Of a stretch of DNA of 37,558 nt, positions 8,026-16,876 are shown one piece after another. Origin of the DNA: Fidelibacterota bacterium (GTDB lineage Bacteria > Fidelibacterota > UBA8477 > JABMPR01); NCBI GenBank assembly GCA_013202385.1, contig JABMOT010000118.1:1-37558 (forward strand), given 5' to 3'. Position 1 is the first letter of the stretch, and the number at the start of each line of letters is the position of its first letter. The notes below the pieces were generated by a model, which worked only from the letters and a program-made list of their open reading frames with translations, did no database searches and was not told the DNA's origin. The translations under genes and the position numbers were made by a program.

Positions 8026-8047
8026 ATGAATTGAGGAGTTTGTTAAG

Positions 8048-9313
8048 ATGGAATCGCATAAATTATTAAAAATAGTTATTAGTGGCATGCTGCTGATGTC
8101 AGCTGCATTTAGCCAGTCTGCGCTGTTTCTCCTGATTGCACCTGGTGCTCGTGCAGGTGGTATGGGGGAAGCTCAGGTTGCCCTGGCTGACGATTCGTAT
8201 GCAACTTATTGGAATCCAGCGGGATTGGGATTTCAAGAAGGCTACGAAGTATCAGGTATGCATGTGAATTGGCTGCCCGGCCTCGTTGACGATATGTACT
8301 ATGATTTTATAGGTGGGCGCGTACCTGTCCAGGGATTGGGCGTATTTGGGGGGCACCTGATATATTTAAATGCCGGGGAACAACAGTACACAGACGCCAA
8401 CGCGGTTGATTTGGGTACTTTTCTTACATACTTCACTTCTGGTGCCTTGAGTTACTCGACTATGATTTCAGAAAATTCAAGTGTCGGTTTTAATTTTAAA
8501 ATTCTTTATCAACACCTGACTGACAAAAAAGTCGGAAGTGAGGACACCAAGGGTACGGCAACAAATTTTGGATTTGATGCGGGCTATCTGAGTAAAGGAT
8601 ATTTTGGTGGTAAACTTGATCTGGGTGCCATGATTGCCAACCTTGGACCAAAAGTAATCTTTAATGACGAAGAGCAGGCCGATCCAATGCCTACGAATCT
8701 GAAGTTAGGATTTAACATGCGAGTGTATGAATCAAAATTCAATCGGCTAAACCTCGTATATGACGTCAATAAACTTCTGGTTGGTGAATTTGCCAGCATG
8801 GATTGGGATGATGATAAGATCATCGGTGGTTATGATGACAAGGGTGTAGCAAATGAATCAGGTTATTATAATAGCGATGGCCAAAATGAAGCTGCCCATA
8901 CTGATTCATGGTGGGGTGGAATATTTACTTCTTTTTTGGATGATTGGTATCTCGGTGGCGACCGAAATATGGATGATGATACAATGATCGGTGGTTACGG
9001 TCCCGATTCCATCGCTGTTGCAGGCGGATTGTATGGTAACAACGGTTTATTGGAAGTCGGTAACAGTGATGATCGTAGTTTTACTGACGAATTCAGATCT
9101 CTCATACATAGTTTTGGTGCGGAATATTGGTACAATGAAATGTTCGCTATTCGTGCTGGTTATTATTACGATTCTGAAGGAAAAATCACAACACCAACTG
9201 TAGGTGCAGGACTTCGTTATGGGAATTATGGATTTGATTTTGGCTATACTATTGCGGAAGAAACCCATCCTTTGAATAATACCATGCGATTTTCGCTAAT
9301 GTTGAAGTTCTAA
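8048..9313 (+). CDS. porV: PorV-type outer-membrane protein of the type IX secretion system
   Basis: PorV is an outer-membrane barrel that takes T9SS cargo from the translocon and delivers it to the surface attachment complex. The 421-residue protein has a signal peptide (to about residue 22), then the family opening 'APGARAGGMGEAQVALADDSYATYWNPAGL' (residues 31-60) and a series of barrel strands ending in the aromatic 'MRFSLMLKF'. Two loops carry a near-duplicate motif D-D-D-x-x-I-G-G-Y at residues 254-262 and 309-317, within a long Asp/Gly-rich insert that may be surface exposed. The next gene encodes a protein with a T9SS sorting domain, which strengthens the assignment. PorQ-like and other PorV-family paralogues cannot be fully excluded. 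The other T9SS core genes are not in the window. Confidence 0.8.
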   Translation: MESHKLLKIVISGMLLMSAAFSQSALFLLIAPGARAGGMGEAQVALADDSYATYWNPAGLGFQEGYEVSGMHVNWLPGLVDDMYYDFIGGRVPVQGLGVFGGHLIYLNAGEQQYTDANAVDLGTFLTYFTSGALSYSTMISENSSVGFNFKILYQHLTDKKVGSEDTKGTATNFGFDAGYLSKGYFGGKLDLGAMIANLGPKVIFNDEEQADPMPTNLKLGFNMRVYESKFNRLNLVYDVNKLLVGEFASMDWDDDKIIGGYDDKGVANESGYYNSDGQNEAAHTDSWWGGIFTSFLDDWYLGGDRNMDDDTMIGGYGPDSIAVAGGLYGNNGLLEVGNSDDRSFTDEFRSLIHSFGAEYWYNEMFAIRAGYYYDSEGKITTPTVGAGLRYGNYGFDFGYTIAEETHPLNNTMRFSLMLKF

Positions 9314-9334
9314 GGTCGATTAGCTTGTTGCTGA

Positions 9335-12214
9335 TTGTCGATCGCCAAGTTTAAATCCTTAAACGCAAACGGGGAAGCCATCAACCGGATTATATTCATA
9401 TTCTTGCTGGCTATTGTATCAGTGGCATCTCTAACCGCTGAGACACTTAAAGTAGCCATAATTCGTGTTTCATTTATATCTGATTTATCTCCAGCTACTA
9501 CTGGGGATGGTACTTTTGTGCTTGACGATACTCTAGACCTTGAGTGTACGGACTGGACCTTGGATCCACCACCCCACGGGAAAACCTATTTTTCCGATCA
9601 CCTGATCGCCATGGACAACTACTGGCAACGGGTCACAAATGGAGCCGTAAGTGTTGATCTGGTGAATTCAGCTGTTTTCCCTGACACTGAAAACGGAGCA
9701 TATCAACTACAAAACGATATGCTCTACTATCACCCATATCTTGAAGATTTTGACGAGACTGCTAAACTTTTCGAACTGAGTCGCCATGCCCTTGAACTTG
9801 CGGATCCAGATGTAAACTTTAATAACTACTCTACAGTGATTTTAGTTCATGCAGGAATGGGCGGCGATTTTGCGTTCGCTCTTGATCCAACTCCCGGCAA
9901 TATTCCTTCCGCCTATTTATCATTATCAGATTTCAATCAGTTTGGGCTTTTAGAAACAGATGAAGGAGCTTTAACGGATCTCATAATTGTACCGGAATCT
10001 CAGAACTTTTTACAATATAAAGAAACTCGCGAACTGTTTGCCGAATCAGATGATCCCTGCTTTTATCAGGTTGCCCTGAACGGCACTCTTGCCCTCATGC
10101 TAGGATTTCATTTAGGGTTGCCACCATTATACAATACTGAGACAGGGCGATCCCTGGCAGGTGGTTTTGCACTGATGGATCAAGGTTCAAATAATTTTCA
10201 TGGCATTGTACCCGCTTTTCCTGATCCTTATTCCAGAATTGAGGCAGGCTGGGTTGGATATGCTGAAAAAGGTATTGGTGACTCTGTGAATCTGGGAATT
10301 GGTGATCCACCCATTCGCATTTCCATCACAGATACTGAATACTATCTCATCGAAAACCGACAACGCAACCTACTCCACCCGAGCAGCTTGCCACTCTGGA
10401 TTGATTCACCTGGTTTTGATACCGTATCCGTCGTATTGAGTCCAGGGGGCGTCGTACTCTCTGTCGATGAGCAAGATTCAGGACTTCCCGGAAACGGCCT
10501 CCATATCTGGCATATCGATGAATCGGCCTGGAATAATGTGGAAAATCCCAACGGTGGTCCAATTCAAATGGTTGATTTCGTCGAAGCCGACGGCGCGCAA
10601 GACATGGGTTACACAACCCAGCTACTGTTTGCAGATTATCTTGAGACTGGCTGGTGGTTTGACACCTGGTTCGCAGGCAATCAGGGCTGGTTTCATCTTA
10701 ACCAAAATGCCGCAGTAATAGGGGATAGCTTGCTCTCCTTTAGTTCAAACAGCCACCCGTCAACACGTTCAAATTCTGGAACACCCAGTCATCTCAGACT
10801 CGAGAATATTTCTAAGAATGGTGCTGTAATGACCTTTAATATCAACTCTGATCGATGGCTTGATAGGGATAAGATTTCAAGCATTATAGGCTGGGGAAGC
10901 GGACAAAATTATCTATGGGCATTCAGTCCAGATTCGTCTCAAATATTAAGTTGCACCCTAGTCTCAGGTCAATTGTCATGTGTTGTTAATCCCATCGTTT
11001 CTCCTGCTTTGATCTTTCAAAATAGCGTTGATAGCTTGATAAACTTTAGGCATCCATGGCTGATCACAAAAGTTCCTACTGCCATTCGATTCTTAAATAT
11101 TGAAACTGGAGCTGTTCACTTCGATAATCTTAATCGGGATCCTTACGAAATTTCAGTGAATAATGATCAGGTCACCTACTTCTCGAAAAGGTATTTGCCA
11201 ACAGATACGCTAACCTATATCACATACTGGAATAGCAGTACAAACACAAGTACCAATGTACCCCTTCTGGGTGACCCACTTGCTCGATTCACAAGCACCA
11301 GCGGAACCAGTCTATTCTATGGCGCTGAGGATAAATCATCTCCCACGCCAGTTGGGGTCGCGGCCCAGGCTAATTATCCGGCCAATACCAGCGCTCCCGA
11401 AAAACTGGATGTTATCTCCTGGTCCTCATCCGAGAACAAGTTGATGATCAGTCATTTGCCTGGCGATGAACATTATTTTCTCGATGTGAACAAACCAAGT
11501 CACATAGTTGCACTGGATGCAGATTTGGACGGTTCATATGAAATTGCATTATTTTATTCGGATCATGTAAATATAATGAATCAGGCTGGAATAGTTTGGA
11601 ATGGGAATCCCTTCACCATTGAACCGTTTTTTGGAAATCCAATTCTAGCCCCACTCAGCAACGCGGGATTGGGTATTTTCCTTCGCCACAATGAAAAATA
11701 TGCAGTGTATTCCCTCACTGGTCAGTTAATGGATAGCGGTGTCCTTTCCACCCCTCATGTTGATATTGTGAACACACTGGGTTTCTTCTCTGAGAATTAT
11801 GTTCTCCAGAGTGGTGACGTTTTACTTAACTTTTCAAAATTAGCGAATAGTCAAAACCAGAGTTCCTGGTCCGATCCTCAGGGACGCGCAGAAGGGGATC
11901 GAATGGTTGTGCTCGTTGGTGATCCGATTGTTGATTCACCAAAAATAAAACCAGGTTCAGCCTATAACTATCCAAACCCTGTTAAAGGATCCACCACCAC
12001 TATCAGAACCTGGCTCGGTGATGTTGATACATGGACTATCGAGATATTTTCATTGAGCGGTGCTCAGGTCACATTTTCCGAACAAGTCGTTTCTCAGCAA
12101 AACGCCTACAATGAATGGATTTGGGATGCTTCATCGTTTTCTAATGGTGTGTATCTGGCGCAATTGAGTGCCGGCAACGCAACTGAGATCATTAAAATAG
12201 CCATCATTCGATGA
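9335..12214 (+). CDS. T9SS-secreted M6-metalloprotease-like protein, active site lost
   Basis: The 959-residue protein has a signal peptide (hydrophobic run at about 18-35 ending TAE), an M6/immune-inhibitor-A-like domain (about 38-510), a propeller-like middle, and a T9SS type A sorting domain at 870-959: 'YNYPNPVKGSTTTIR', 'IEIFSLSGAQV', 'WDASSFSNGVYLAQL' and a final 'EIIKIAIIR'. In active M6 enzymes the zinc site reads H-E-F-G-H-x-L-G-L-P-x-L-Y; here residues 254-266 read L-M-L-G-F-H-L-G-L-P-P-L-Y, so both histidines and the glutamate are replaced while the surrounding scaffold, including 'GGFALMDQGS', is kept. It is therefore probably a non-catalytic surface or binding protein. The start is TTG at 9335, directly after an in-frame TGA, with no clear ribosome-binding site. 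It lies 21 bases after porV, whose product would be expected to help export it. It overlaps the next gene by four bases. Confidence 0.75.
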   Translation: MSIAKFKSLNANGEAINRIIFIFLLAIVSVASLTAETLKVAIIRVSFISDLSPATTGDGTFVLDDTLDLECTDWTLDPPPHGKTYFSDHLIAMDNYWQRVTNGAVSVDLVNSAVFPDTENGAYQLQNDMLYYHPYLEDFDETAKLFELSRHALELADPDVNFNNYSTVILVHAGMGGDFAFALDPTPGNIPSAYLSLSDFNQFGLLETDEGALTDLIIVPESQNFLQYKETRELFAESDDPCFYQVALNGTLALMLGFHLGLPPLYNTETGRSLAGGFALMDQGSNNFHGIVPAFPDPYSRIEAGWVGYAEKGIGDSVNLGIGDPPIRISITDTEYYLIENRQRNLLHPSSLPLWIDSPGFDTVSVVLSPGGVVLSVDEQDSGLPGNGLHIWHIDESAWNNVENPNGGPIQMVDFVEADGAQDMGYTTQLLFADYLETGWWFDTWFAGNQGWFHLNQNAAVIGDSLLSFSSNSHPSTRSNSGTPSHLRLENISKNGAVMTFNINSDRWLDRDKISSIIGWGSGQNYLWAFSPDSSQILSCTLVSGQLSCVVNPIVSPALIFQNSVDSLINFRHPWLITKVPTAIRFLNIETGAVHFDNLNRDPYEISVNNDQVTYFSKRYLPTDTLTYITYWNSSTNTSTNVPLLGDPLARFTSTSGTSLFYGAEDKSSPTPVGVAAQANYPANTSAPEKLDVISWSSSENKLMISHLPGDEHYFLDVNKPSHIVALDADLDGSYEIALFYSDHVNIMNQAGIVWNGNPFTIEPFFGNPILAPLSNAGLGIFLRHNEKYAVYSLTGQLMDSGVLSTPHVDIVNTLGFFSENYVLQSGDVLLNFSKLANSQNQSSWSDPQGRAEGDRMVVLVGDPIVDSPKIKPGSAYNYPNPVKGSTTTIRTWLGDVDTWTIEIFSLSGAQVTFSEQVVSQQNAYNEWIWDASSFSNGVYLAQLSAGNATEIIKIAIIR

Positions 12215-15200
12215 CATCCATGCGTTACATTATCCTTCCTTTCGTGCTACTCAGCCTCGTTTCGGGTCAAGGATTTAATCACCCAGAACTGGAATGGAAA
12301 ACTATTGAGGGCGAACACTTTATTGTTCATTATCACCAGAATACTGAATGGACAGCCAACGAAGCACTGCACGTAGCTGATGATATCTATCCGGGAATCA
12401 CTTCTCTGTATCGTTATGCGCCAGAGGATAAAACACATCTGATTATTCGTGATACAGATGATTATGCCAATGGCGGCGCCTACTATTTTGACAATAAGAT
12501 AGAGATCTGGGCAATGCCCCTGGATTACGAGTTGCGCGGTTCCCATTACTGGTTGCGCGATGTCATTACCCATGAATTTACCCATATCGTAAGCCTGAGG
12601 GCAGCCCGGAAGATGCCCGGAAATGTACCGGCGGCGTACCTGCAGGTTATTTCCTATGAACCTGAACGGCGCGAGGATGTTCTCTATGGATATCCCAATG
12701 GAATTGCTTCATATCCATTGCCTTCTGTGTCTGTACCCATGTGGTGGGCCGAAGGGATTGCCCAATTTCAGAATGATACCACCCGCTGGGATTGGTGGGA
12801 TAGCATTCGAGACATGATTTTGCGAGATAGAATAAAATATGGTAAGGTCTTGACTCTCAATGAGATGGATGGATTTGGTAAAGCGGGAATTGGCAATGAA
12901 AGCGTGTATGATCATGGTTTCAGCTTTGTAAGGTATTTGGCTCGAGAATATGGTCAGGATGTGCTGCAGCGAATTACTGATCGAATAACCAGTCCCTTGA
13001 AATATGGATTCTATAATGCTCTTGAGGCAGAGGTCGGCGTGACAACACAGCGCTTATGGGAGGACTGGATAGCTGAGCTCGGACAGCGACAATCCCTTTC
13101 CTTCAAGGAAAACGAGCCGCTTTCACCAATGAGATTCATTCAACGTGAGGGTGCTGCCAATCATTATCCAAGATTTAATGCTGCTGGTAGTTCGCTGGGG
13201 TTTATCTCCAGTGCTGGAGAGACTTATCTGTCAAGAACTGCCTTATTTATCAAGGATTCTACTGCAGATGCTGAGAAAATTATCCCTGGAGCTGAAGGCT
13301 TTGACTGGAGCCCTGACGATCAGCACCTGGTCTATGCTCGGAAAGAGTTTTCGAATAACGGCATTCCAGACCCGCGGACAGCTCACCATCTTAATCACGA
13401 ATTTAGCAAGTTAACAACTTCTGAACAGATCTCGACCTGTGAGCGCTGTAAATTCTTGATCAGTGGCTCAAGATTCTCGGATTTGTTTATTGTTCACCGA
13501 GACAGTCTAAAAGAAGAGCGGCAAATTACTTTTGGAGAGCGCGTAAAAAATCCAGCGTGGTCTCCTGATGGAGAAACGATTGTATTCGTAAATTTAAGAG
13601 ATGGCACCAATAATTTATGTCTGGCCTATCCCGCTATCCCAGATAGTGTTAAGCAACTGACTTATTTTAAGCCGGGAGTACAGGTTTACGTGCCACAATG
13701 GTCTCTTGATGGCTCCCATATCATCTTCGATTATACGATTGGCAGTAACCGGGACATTGCCATATATGCTGTTGATGATGGTACAATTACCCCAGTGGTG
13801 TCAAATGTATGGGATGAGCGCAACCCAATTTATAAAACCGATTCAACAATTCTATATAGTGATGACCGAAACGGAATCTTCAACATTTACAGCCTTGATA
13901 TCCACAGCGGAGAAACGAAGCGTCTAACCAATGTTGTCGGTGGTGCCTTTCAGGCTGAGTGGTTTGGGGACAAATTATATTATTCGCTCTATGATAGTTT
14001 GGGATTCAATATTGCGGTTCTAGATGAGTCCGAATTGCTGGATGCTGTTACAGAGCCCCTAGCGCTTTCAGTCGATCGAATTATTGCGCCCACATGGAAA
14101 CGACATACCAACGCCAAAGATGCAACGGATTACACCCTGCAATATGGTCCAATGTTCATCTTACCGCGTCTTCAGATTGAGATCGATCAATCCAAGAATG
14201 ATATTTTATTCAAACCGGGTTTCTATTTTTTCTCCGATGAAATCCTCACCAATTATTCCTTGATTGGTGGATTTGGTTTGGCACCCAATCTGGATATGGA
14301 TTTATTCTTATCTGCGCAATACCGCAGTTTTTTACCCACTTTAACTCTAGAATTTTACCAAATGATCAGACATACCCGGGAAGATTTATGGTATTACGAT
14401 CATGTCTGGCCAGCACAGAGCAATCTCACTTTCAGTCTGACCCAGGGTGTTTTGTCCGCAGATATCAGTGTGCCCCCGACTCACTCATTAACATTGGATA
14501 TTTCGGCATCAAATTATCGGACTGCCATAGGTCTTCACACAGTAGGAAACAACTTGCCAGCAGGCGGGATTAGCTACGATTATTTTAAGGGCTGGGATTG
14601 GGGATTGAGTTGGAGGATGTCCCACATTAATCTGCGACAAGAACGGGGTATCAATCCTTCAGGCTATAAAGCCAGCGCATCAATCAGAGACAACCATCAT
14701 CATTTTCTCGATGGTTACGGTTATGACGAATCAACTGATCGCTGGGGAAATATTTTTAGTAACAATCGCTATGCAAAATTGAGCGCCTCTGGTTTCTATG
14801 GTTATTTGCTGCCAATTCCAGGTCAGATTGTTGTCTCAAATACAACAGAATTGAATATTATTGATAATAATGCCATTGATGATTTCTTCTACGAATTTGG
14901 AGGTGGATTGCCTGGGCTTAGAGGGTATCCCTACTACAGCATGAAAGGCAGTCGACGTTTCGTTTCCACCACAACGCTTAGATTTCCCATATTTAGGGAT
15001 AATTATAGTCGGGTAGCTCATCTTACTATACGCGATCTCTATATGGGATTTCATGCCCAGATCGGCGCTGCGTGGTCAGCAGATCCGAACCAGGTCACTG
15101 TCAATGAATTTTCTGCCTGGATGTCTCATGAAAAATCGAGAATTGAACTTGTACGAGACCTGGGCGTTGATTTAAGGTTAGCCTTAAATTCCTATTATGC

Positions 15201-15333
15201 TTTTCCGACGGCATTTGAATTTGGGGCCTACTATGGTTTGGATGAGGTTGTCGTGACCACCAATGCCGATGATATACTGAATTATGGTGGTGAATGGCGT
15301 TATTATTGGAAGGTATTATTTGGTTTTGACTAA
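12211..15333 (+). CDS. Surface zinc-protease / TolB-like propeller / beta-barrel fusion protein
   Basis: The 1040-residue protein begins with a signal peptide (to about residue 20; a second ATG at 12220 is equally possible). Residues about 28-290 form a gluzincin-type peptidase (peptidase MA-like): zinc motif H-E-F-T-H at 121-125 and the downstream glutamate in 'WWAEGIAQF' (E181), so the catalytic set is complete. Residues about 315-640 contain PD40/TolB-like propeller repeats ('FDWSPDDQHLVYA', 'PAWSPDGETIVFVN', 'PQWSLDGSHIIFD'). From about 670 to the end, alternating strands ('GFYFFSDEILTNYSLIGGFG', 'LPGLRGYPYYS') finish with 'YYWKVLFGFD', typical of an outer-membrane barrel with an aromatic end. 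I infer a barrel-anchored protease with a periplasmic or surface propeller. It starts within the stop of the preceding gene (ATGA). Substrate unknown. Confidence 0.75.
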   Translation: MTSMRYIILPFVLLSLVSGQGFNHPELEWKTIEGEHFIVHYHQNTEWTANEALHVADDIYPGITSLYRYAPEDKTHLIIRDTDDYANGGAYYFDNKIEIWAMPLDYELRGSHYWLRDVITHEFTHIVSLRAARKMPGNVPAAYLQVISYEPERREDVLYGYPNGIASYPLPSVSVPMWWAEGIAQFQNDTTRWDWWDSIRDMILRDRIKYGKVLTLNEMDGFGKAGIGNESVYDHGFSFVRYLAREYGQDVLQRITDRITSPLKYGFYNALEAEVGVTTQRLWEDWIAELGQRQSLSFKENEPLSPMRFIQREGAANHYPRFNAAGSSLGFISSAGETYLSRTALFIKDSTADAEKIIPGAEGFDWSPDDQHLVYARKEFSNNGIPDPRTAHHLNHEFSKLTTSEQISTCERCKFLISGSRFSDLFIVHRDSLKEERQITFGERVKNPAWSPDGETIVFVNLRDGTNNLCLAYPAIPDSVKQLTYFKPGVQVYVPQWSLDGSHIIFDYTIGSNRDIAIYAVDDGTITPVVSNVWDERNPIYKTDSTILYSDDRNGIFNIYSLDIHSGETKRLTNVVGGAFQAEWFGDKLYYSLYDSLGFNIAVLDESELLDAVTEPLALSVDRIIAPTWKRHTNAKDATDYTLQYGPMFILPRLQIEIDQSKNDILFKPGFYFFSDEILTNYSLIGGFGLAPNLDMDLFLSAQYRSFLPTLTLEFYQMIRHTREDLWYYDHVWPAQSNLTFSLTQGVLSADISVPPTHSLTLDISASNYRTAIGLHTVGNNLPAGGISYDYFKGWDWGLSWRMSHINLRQERGINPSGYKASASIRDNHHHFLDGYGYDESTDRWGNIFSNNRYAKLSASGFYGYLLPIPGQIVVSNTTELNIIDNNAIDDFFYEFGGGLPGLRGYPYYSMKGSRRFVSTTTLRFPIFRDNYSRVAHLTIRDLYMGFHAQIGAAWSADPNQVTVNEFSAWMSHEKSRIELVRDLGVDLRLALNSYYAFPTAFEFGAYYGLDEVVVTTNADDILNYGGEWRYYWKVLFGFD

Positions 15334-15337
15334 ATTA

Positions 15338-16072
15338 ATGAGAATCTCGAGAGGATTGCTTTTATCCTTCATGCTTGTTTCTGCTATTTATGGCAATGAA
15401 ACCGATAGCACACCTGCAAAATTGCAGGTTAATCGTCAAATGATGAAGAATTTTGTTAAATCCTTGATCGTGCCAGGGTGGGGTCAATGGGAGAATGGCA
15501 ATAATATTCGTGCTGTGGCCTATCTTACAGCTGAAGTTGCCGGGATTTATGGCTACAATTATAAATATTCTGCCGGGGTAGATAAAGAAGTCGAATTCAA
15601 GATCTATGGTGACCAACATTGGTATTTTGGCGATTGGTCTCCTACGAATGAGCCGGTTGGACAATGTGGTTCAAATTTGCATACCCATAATATGCCCTTA
15701 CTTCAAAGCCATACTGGAGAATTTCTGTTAGACGAAAATGGATATTATATGCCAGCAAAGGATCATCACTTCTATGAGAATATTGGGAAATATCCTGAAT
15801 TTAGCTGTGGGTGGGATGATTTTGAGACCGGATATGATGATGACCCTACAACCCATAAAGCCTATTACATATCCATGCGAACGCTATCCAACAAACTTTA
15901 TCGGGATGCCCAAATAACGGGAACGCTGATCATGTTAAATCATTTGGTGAGTGCTTTTGACGCTGCATTAGGTACAGACATGACAACATTTGAGACAAGT
16001 AGTTTCACCGGAAAACTCTATATTAATCCGCTGAATGCATTGAACAGCATCAGCATGGAGGTAAGATTTTGA
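15338..16072 (+). CDS. DUF5683-like membrane protein
   Basis: The start at 15338 is chosen because it gives a clean signal peptide (MRISRGLLLSFMLVSAIYG) just after the stop of the preceding gene; an upstream in-frame start would lie inside that gene. Two landmarks match DUF5683-type envelope proteins: 'SLIVPGWGQWENGNNIRA' near the start of the mature part, followed by a hydrophobic segment, and 'LNHLVSAFDAALGT' near the C-terminus. Between them is a hydrophilic, aromatic-rich insert with several His and Cys residues ('EPVGQCGSNLHTHNM', 'PEFSCGWDDFETGYDDD') that is larger than I would expect. Function is unknown; the placement between a surface protein and BamD points to the envelope. It overlaps the next gene by four bases (TTGA). 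Confidence 0.6.
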   Translation: MRISRGLLLSFMLVSAIYGNETDSTPAKLQVNRQMMKNFVKSLIVPGWGQWENGNNIRAVAYLTAEVAGIYGYNYKYSAGVDKEVEFKIYGDQHWYFGDWSPTNEPVGQCGSNLHTHNMPLLQSHTGEFLLDENGYYMPAKDHHFYENIGKYPEFSCGWDDFETGYDDDPTTHKAYYISMRTLSNKLYRDAQITGTLIMLNHLVSAFDAALGTDMTTFETSSFTGKLYINPLNALNSISMEVRF

Positions 16073-16866
16073 TCAAAAGCTCTACGCGTACACTGACATA
16101 TCTCACGCTAATGATTAGCCTCACAGTTAGCCTGCAGTTTTGCTCCTCGCAGAAAGAAGCCCTTCAAGCTACAGACATCGCCATAACTTACGAGCGGGGT
16201 ATGGAATATTTAGAGAAGGGAAATTATATCAAAGCTGAGGAGTTGTTTACCTTTATTATTTATAACGATCCCGGTGGCGCCTATGCAGATGATGCACAAT
16301 TTTATCTGGCTGAAACATATTTCGAGCGGGAAGAATACCTGCTCGCCATAAGCGAATATGACCGACTTATCCGTCGAATGAAAAATTCCACCTATGTGGA
16401 GCATGCATTCTGGAGAAAAACAGAATCTTATTGCGAACTTTCACCTGACTATCGTTTAGATCGCGATATGACAGACAAAGCCTTAAAATATCTATACGAG
16501 TTTGTAGAATTTTACCCGAACAGCAAATATACCGAGGATGCCAAAGTTCGCATACTGGAAATGCGAGAGAAACTAGCCAAGAAATTGCTTCAGAGCGCCT
16601 CTCTCTATGACACTTTGCGTGAATATGAGTCTGCTATTTTTTACTATGATACCGTTATTAAAGAATATCAGGATACCCGGCTTTATGCAGCGGCACGCCT
16701 CGGCAAAGCAGGTGATATGGCCGCACTTGGGCGTTGGTCCGAAGCCAGAGAGCTGATGAATTCAATTGCAGTGGATGGTCGCTCTGATCTCACTCCAAAG
16801 GAAATCGTAAAAATGCGTATCCTGGGTGAAACCATCATTAAAGAAACGCAGTCATCAGGAAATTGA
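16069..16866 (+). CDS. bamD: Outer-membrane assembly lipoprotein BamD-like
   Basis: BamD is a TPR lipoprotein of the BAM complex that inserts beta-barrels into the outer membrane. The 265-residue protein has a signal ending 'SLQFC' (Cys 25, a slightly poor lipobox because of the Phe), then TPR pairs in the BamD pattern: 'YERGMEYLEKGNYIKAEELF', 'ADDAQFYLAETYFEREEYLLAISEYDRLI', 'NSTYVEHAFWRKTESYCEL', 'YEFVEFYPNSKYTEDAKVRI' and 'ESAIFYYDTVIKEYQDT'. Length and repeat order fit BamD/YfiO. The start is TTG at 16069, inside the stop of the previous gene. Many barrel proteins are encoded nearby, which suits this role. A CpoB/YbgF-like TPR protein is the main alternative. Confidence 0.8.
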   Translation: MIKSSTRTLTYLTLMISLTVSLQFCSSQKEALQATDIAITYERGMEYLEKGNYIKAEELFTFIIYNDPGGAYADDAQFYLAETYFEREEYLLAISEYDRLIRRMKNSTYVEHAFWRKTESYCELSPDYRLDRDMTDKALKYLYEFVEFYPNSKYTEDAKVRILEMREKLAKKLLQSASLYDTLREYESAIFYYDTVIKEYQDTRLYAAARLGKAGDMAALGRWSEARELMNSIAVDGRSDLTPKEIVKMRILGETIIKETQSSGN

Positions 16867-16876
16867 GCTCTAAAAA

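Larger units (their letters stand above)
7861..8047 (+). other. Leader region upstream of porV
   Basis: This 187-base stretch has no convincing open frame. It contains an 11-base exact direct repeat (7888-7898 and 7904-7914), a weak AT-rich patch near 7972-7988, an intrinsic terminator at 7994-8025, and the porV ribosome-binding site GAGGAG at 8032-8037. Because only 22 bases lie between the T tract and the porV ATG, the porV promoter must lie upstream of the terminator. No tRNA or known riboswitch fold was recognised. Confidence 0.55.
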
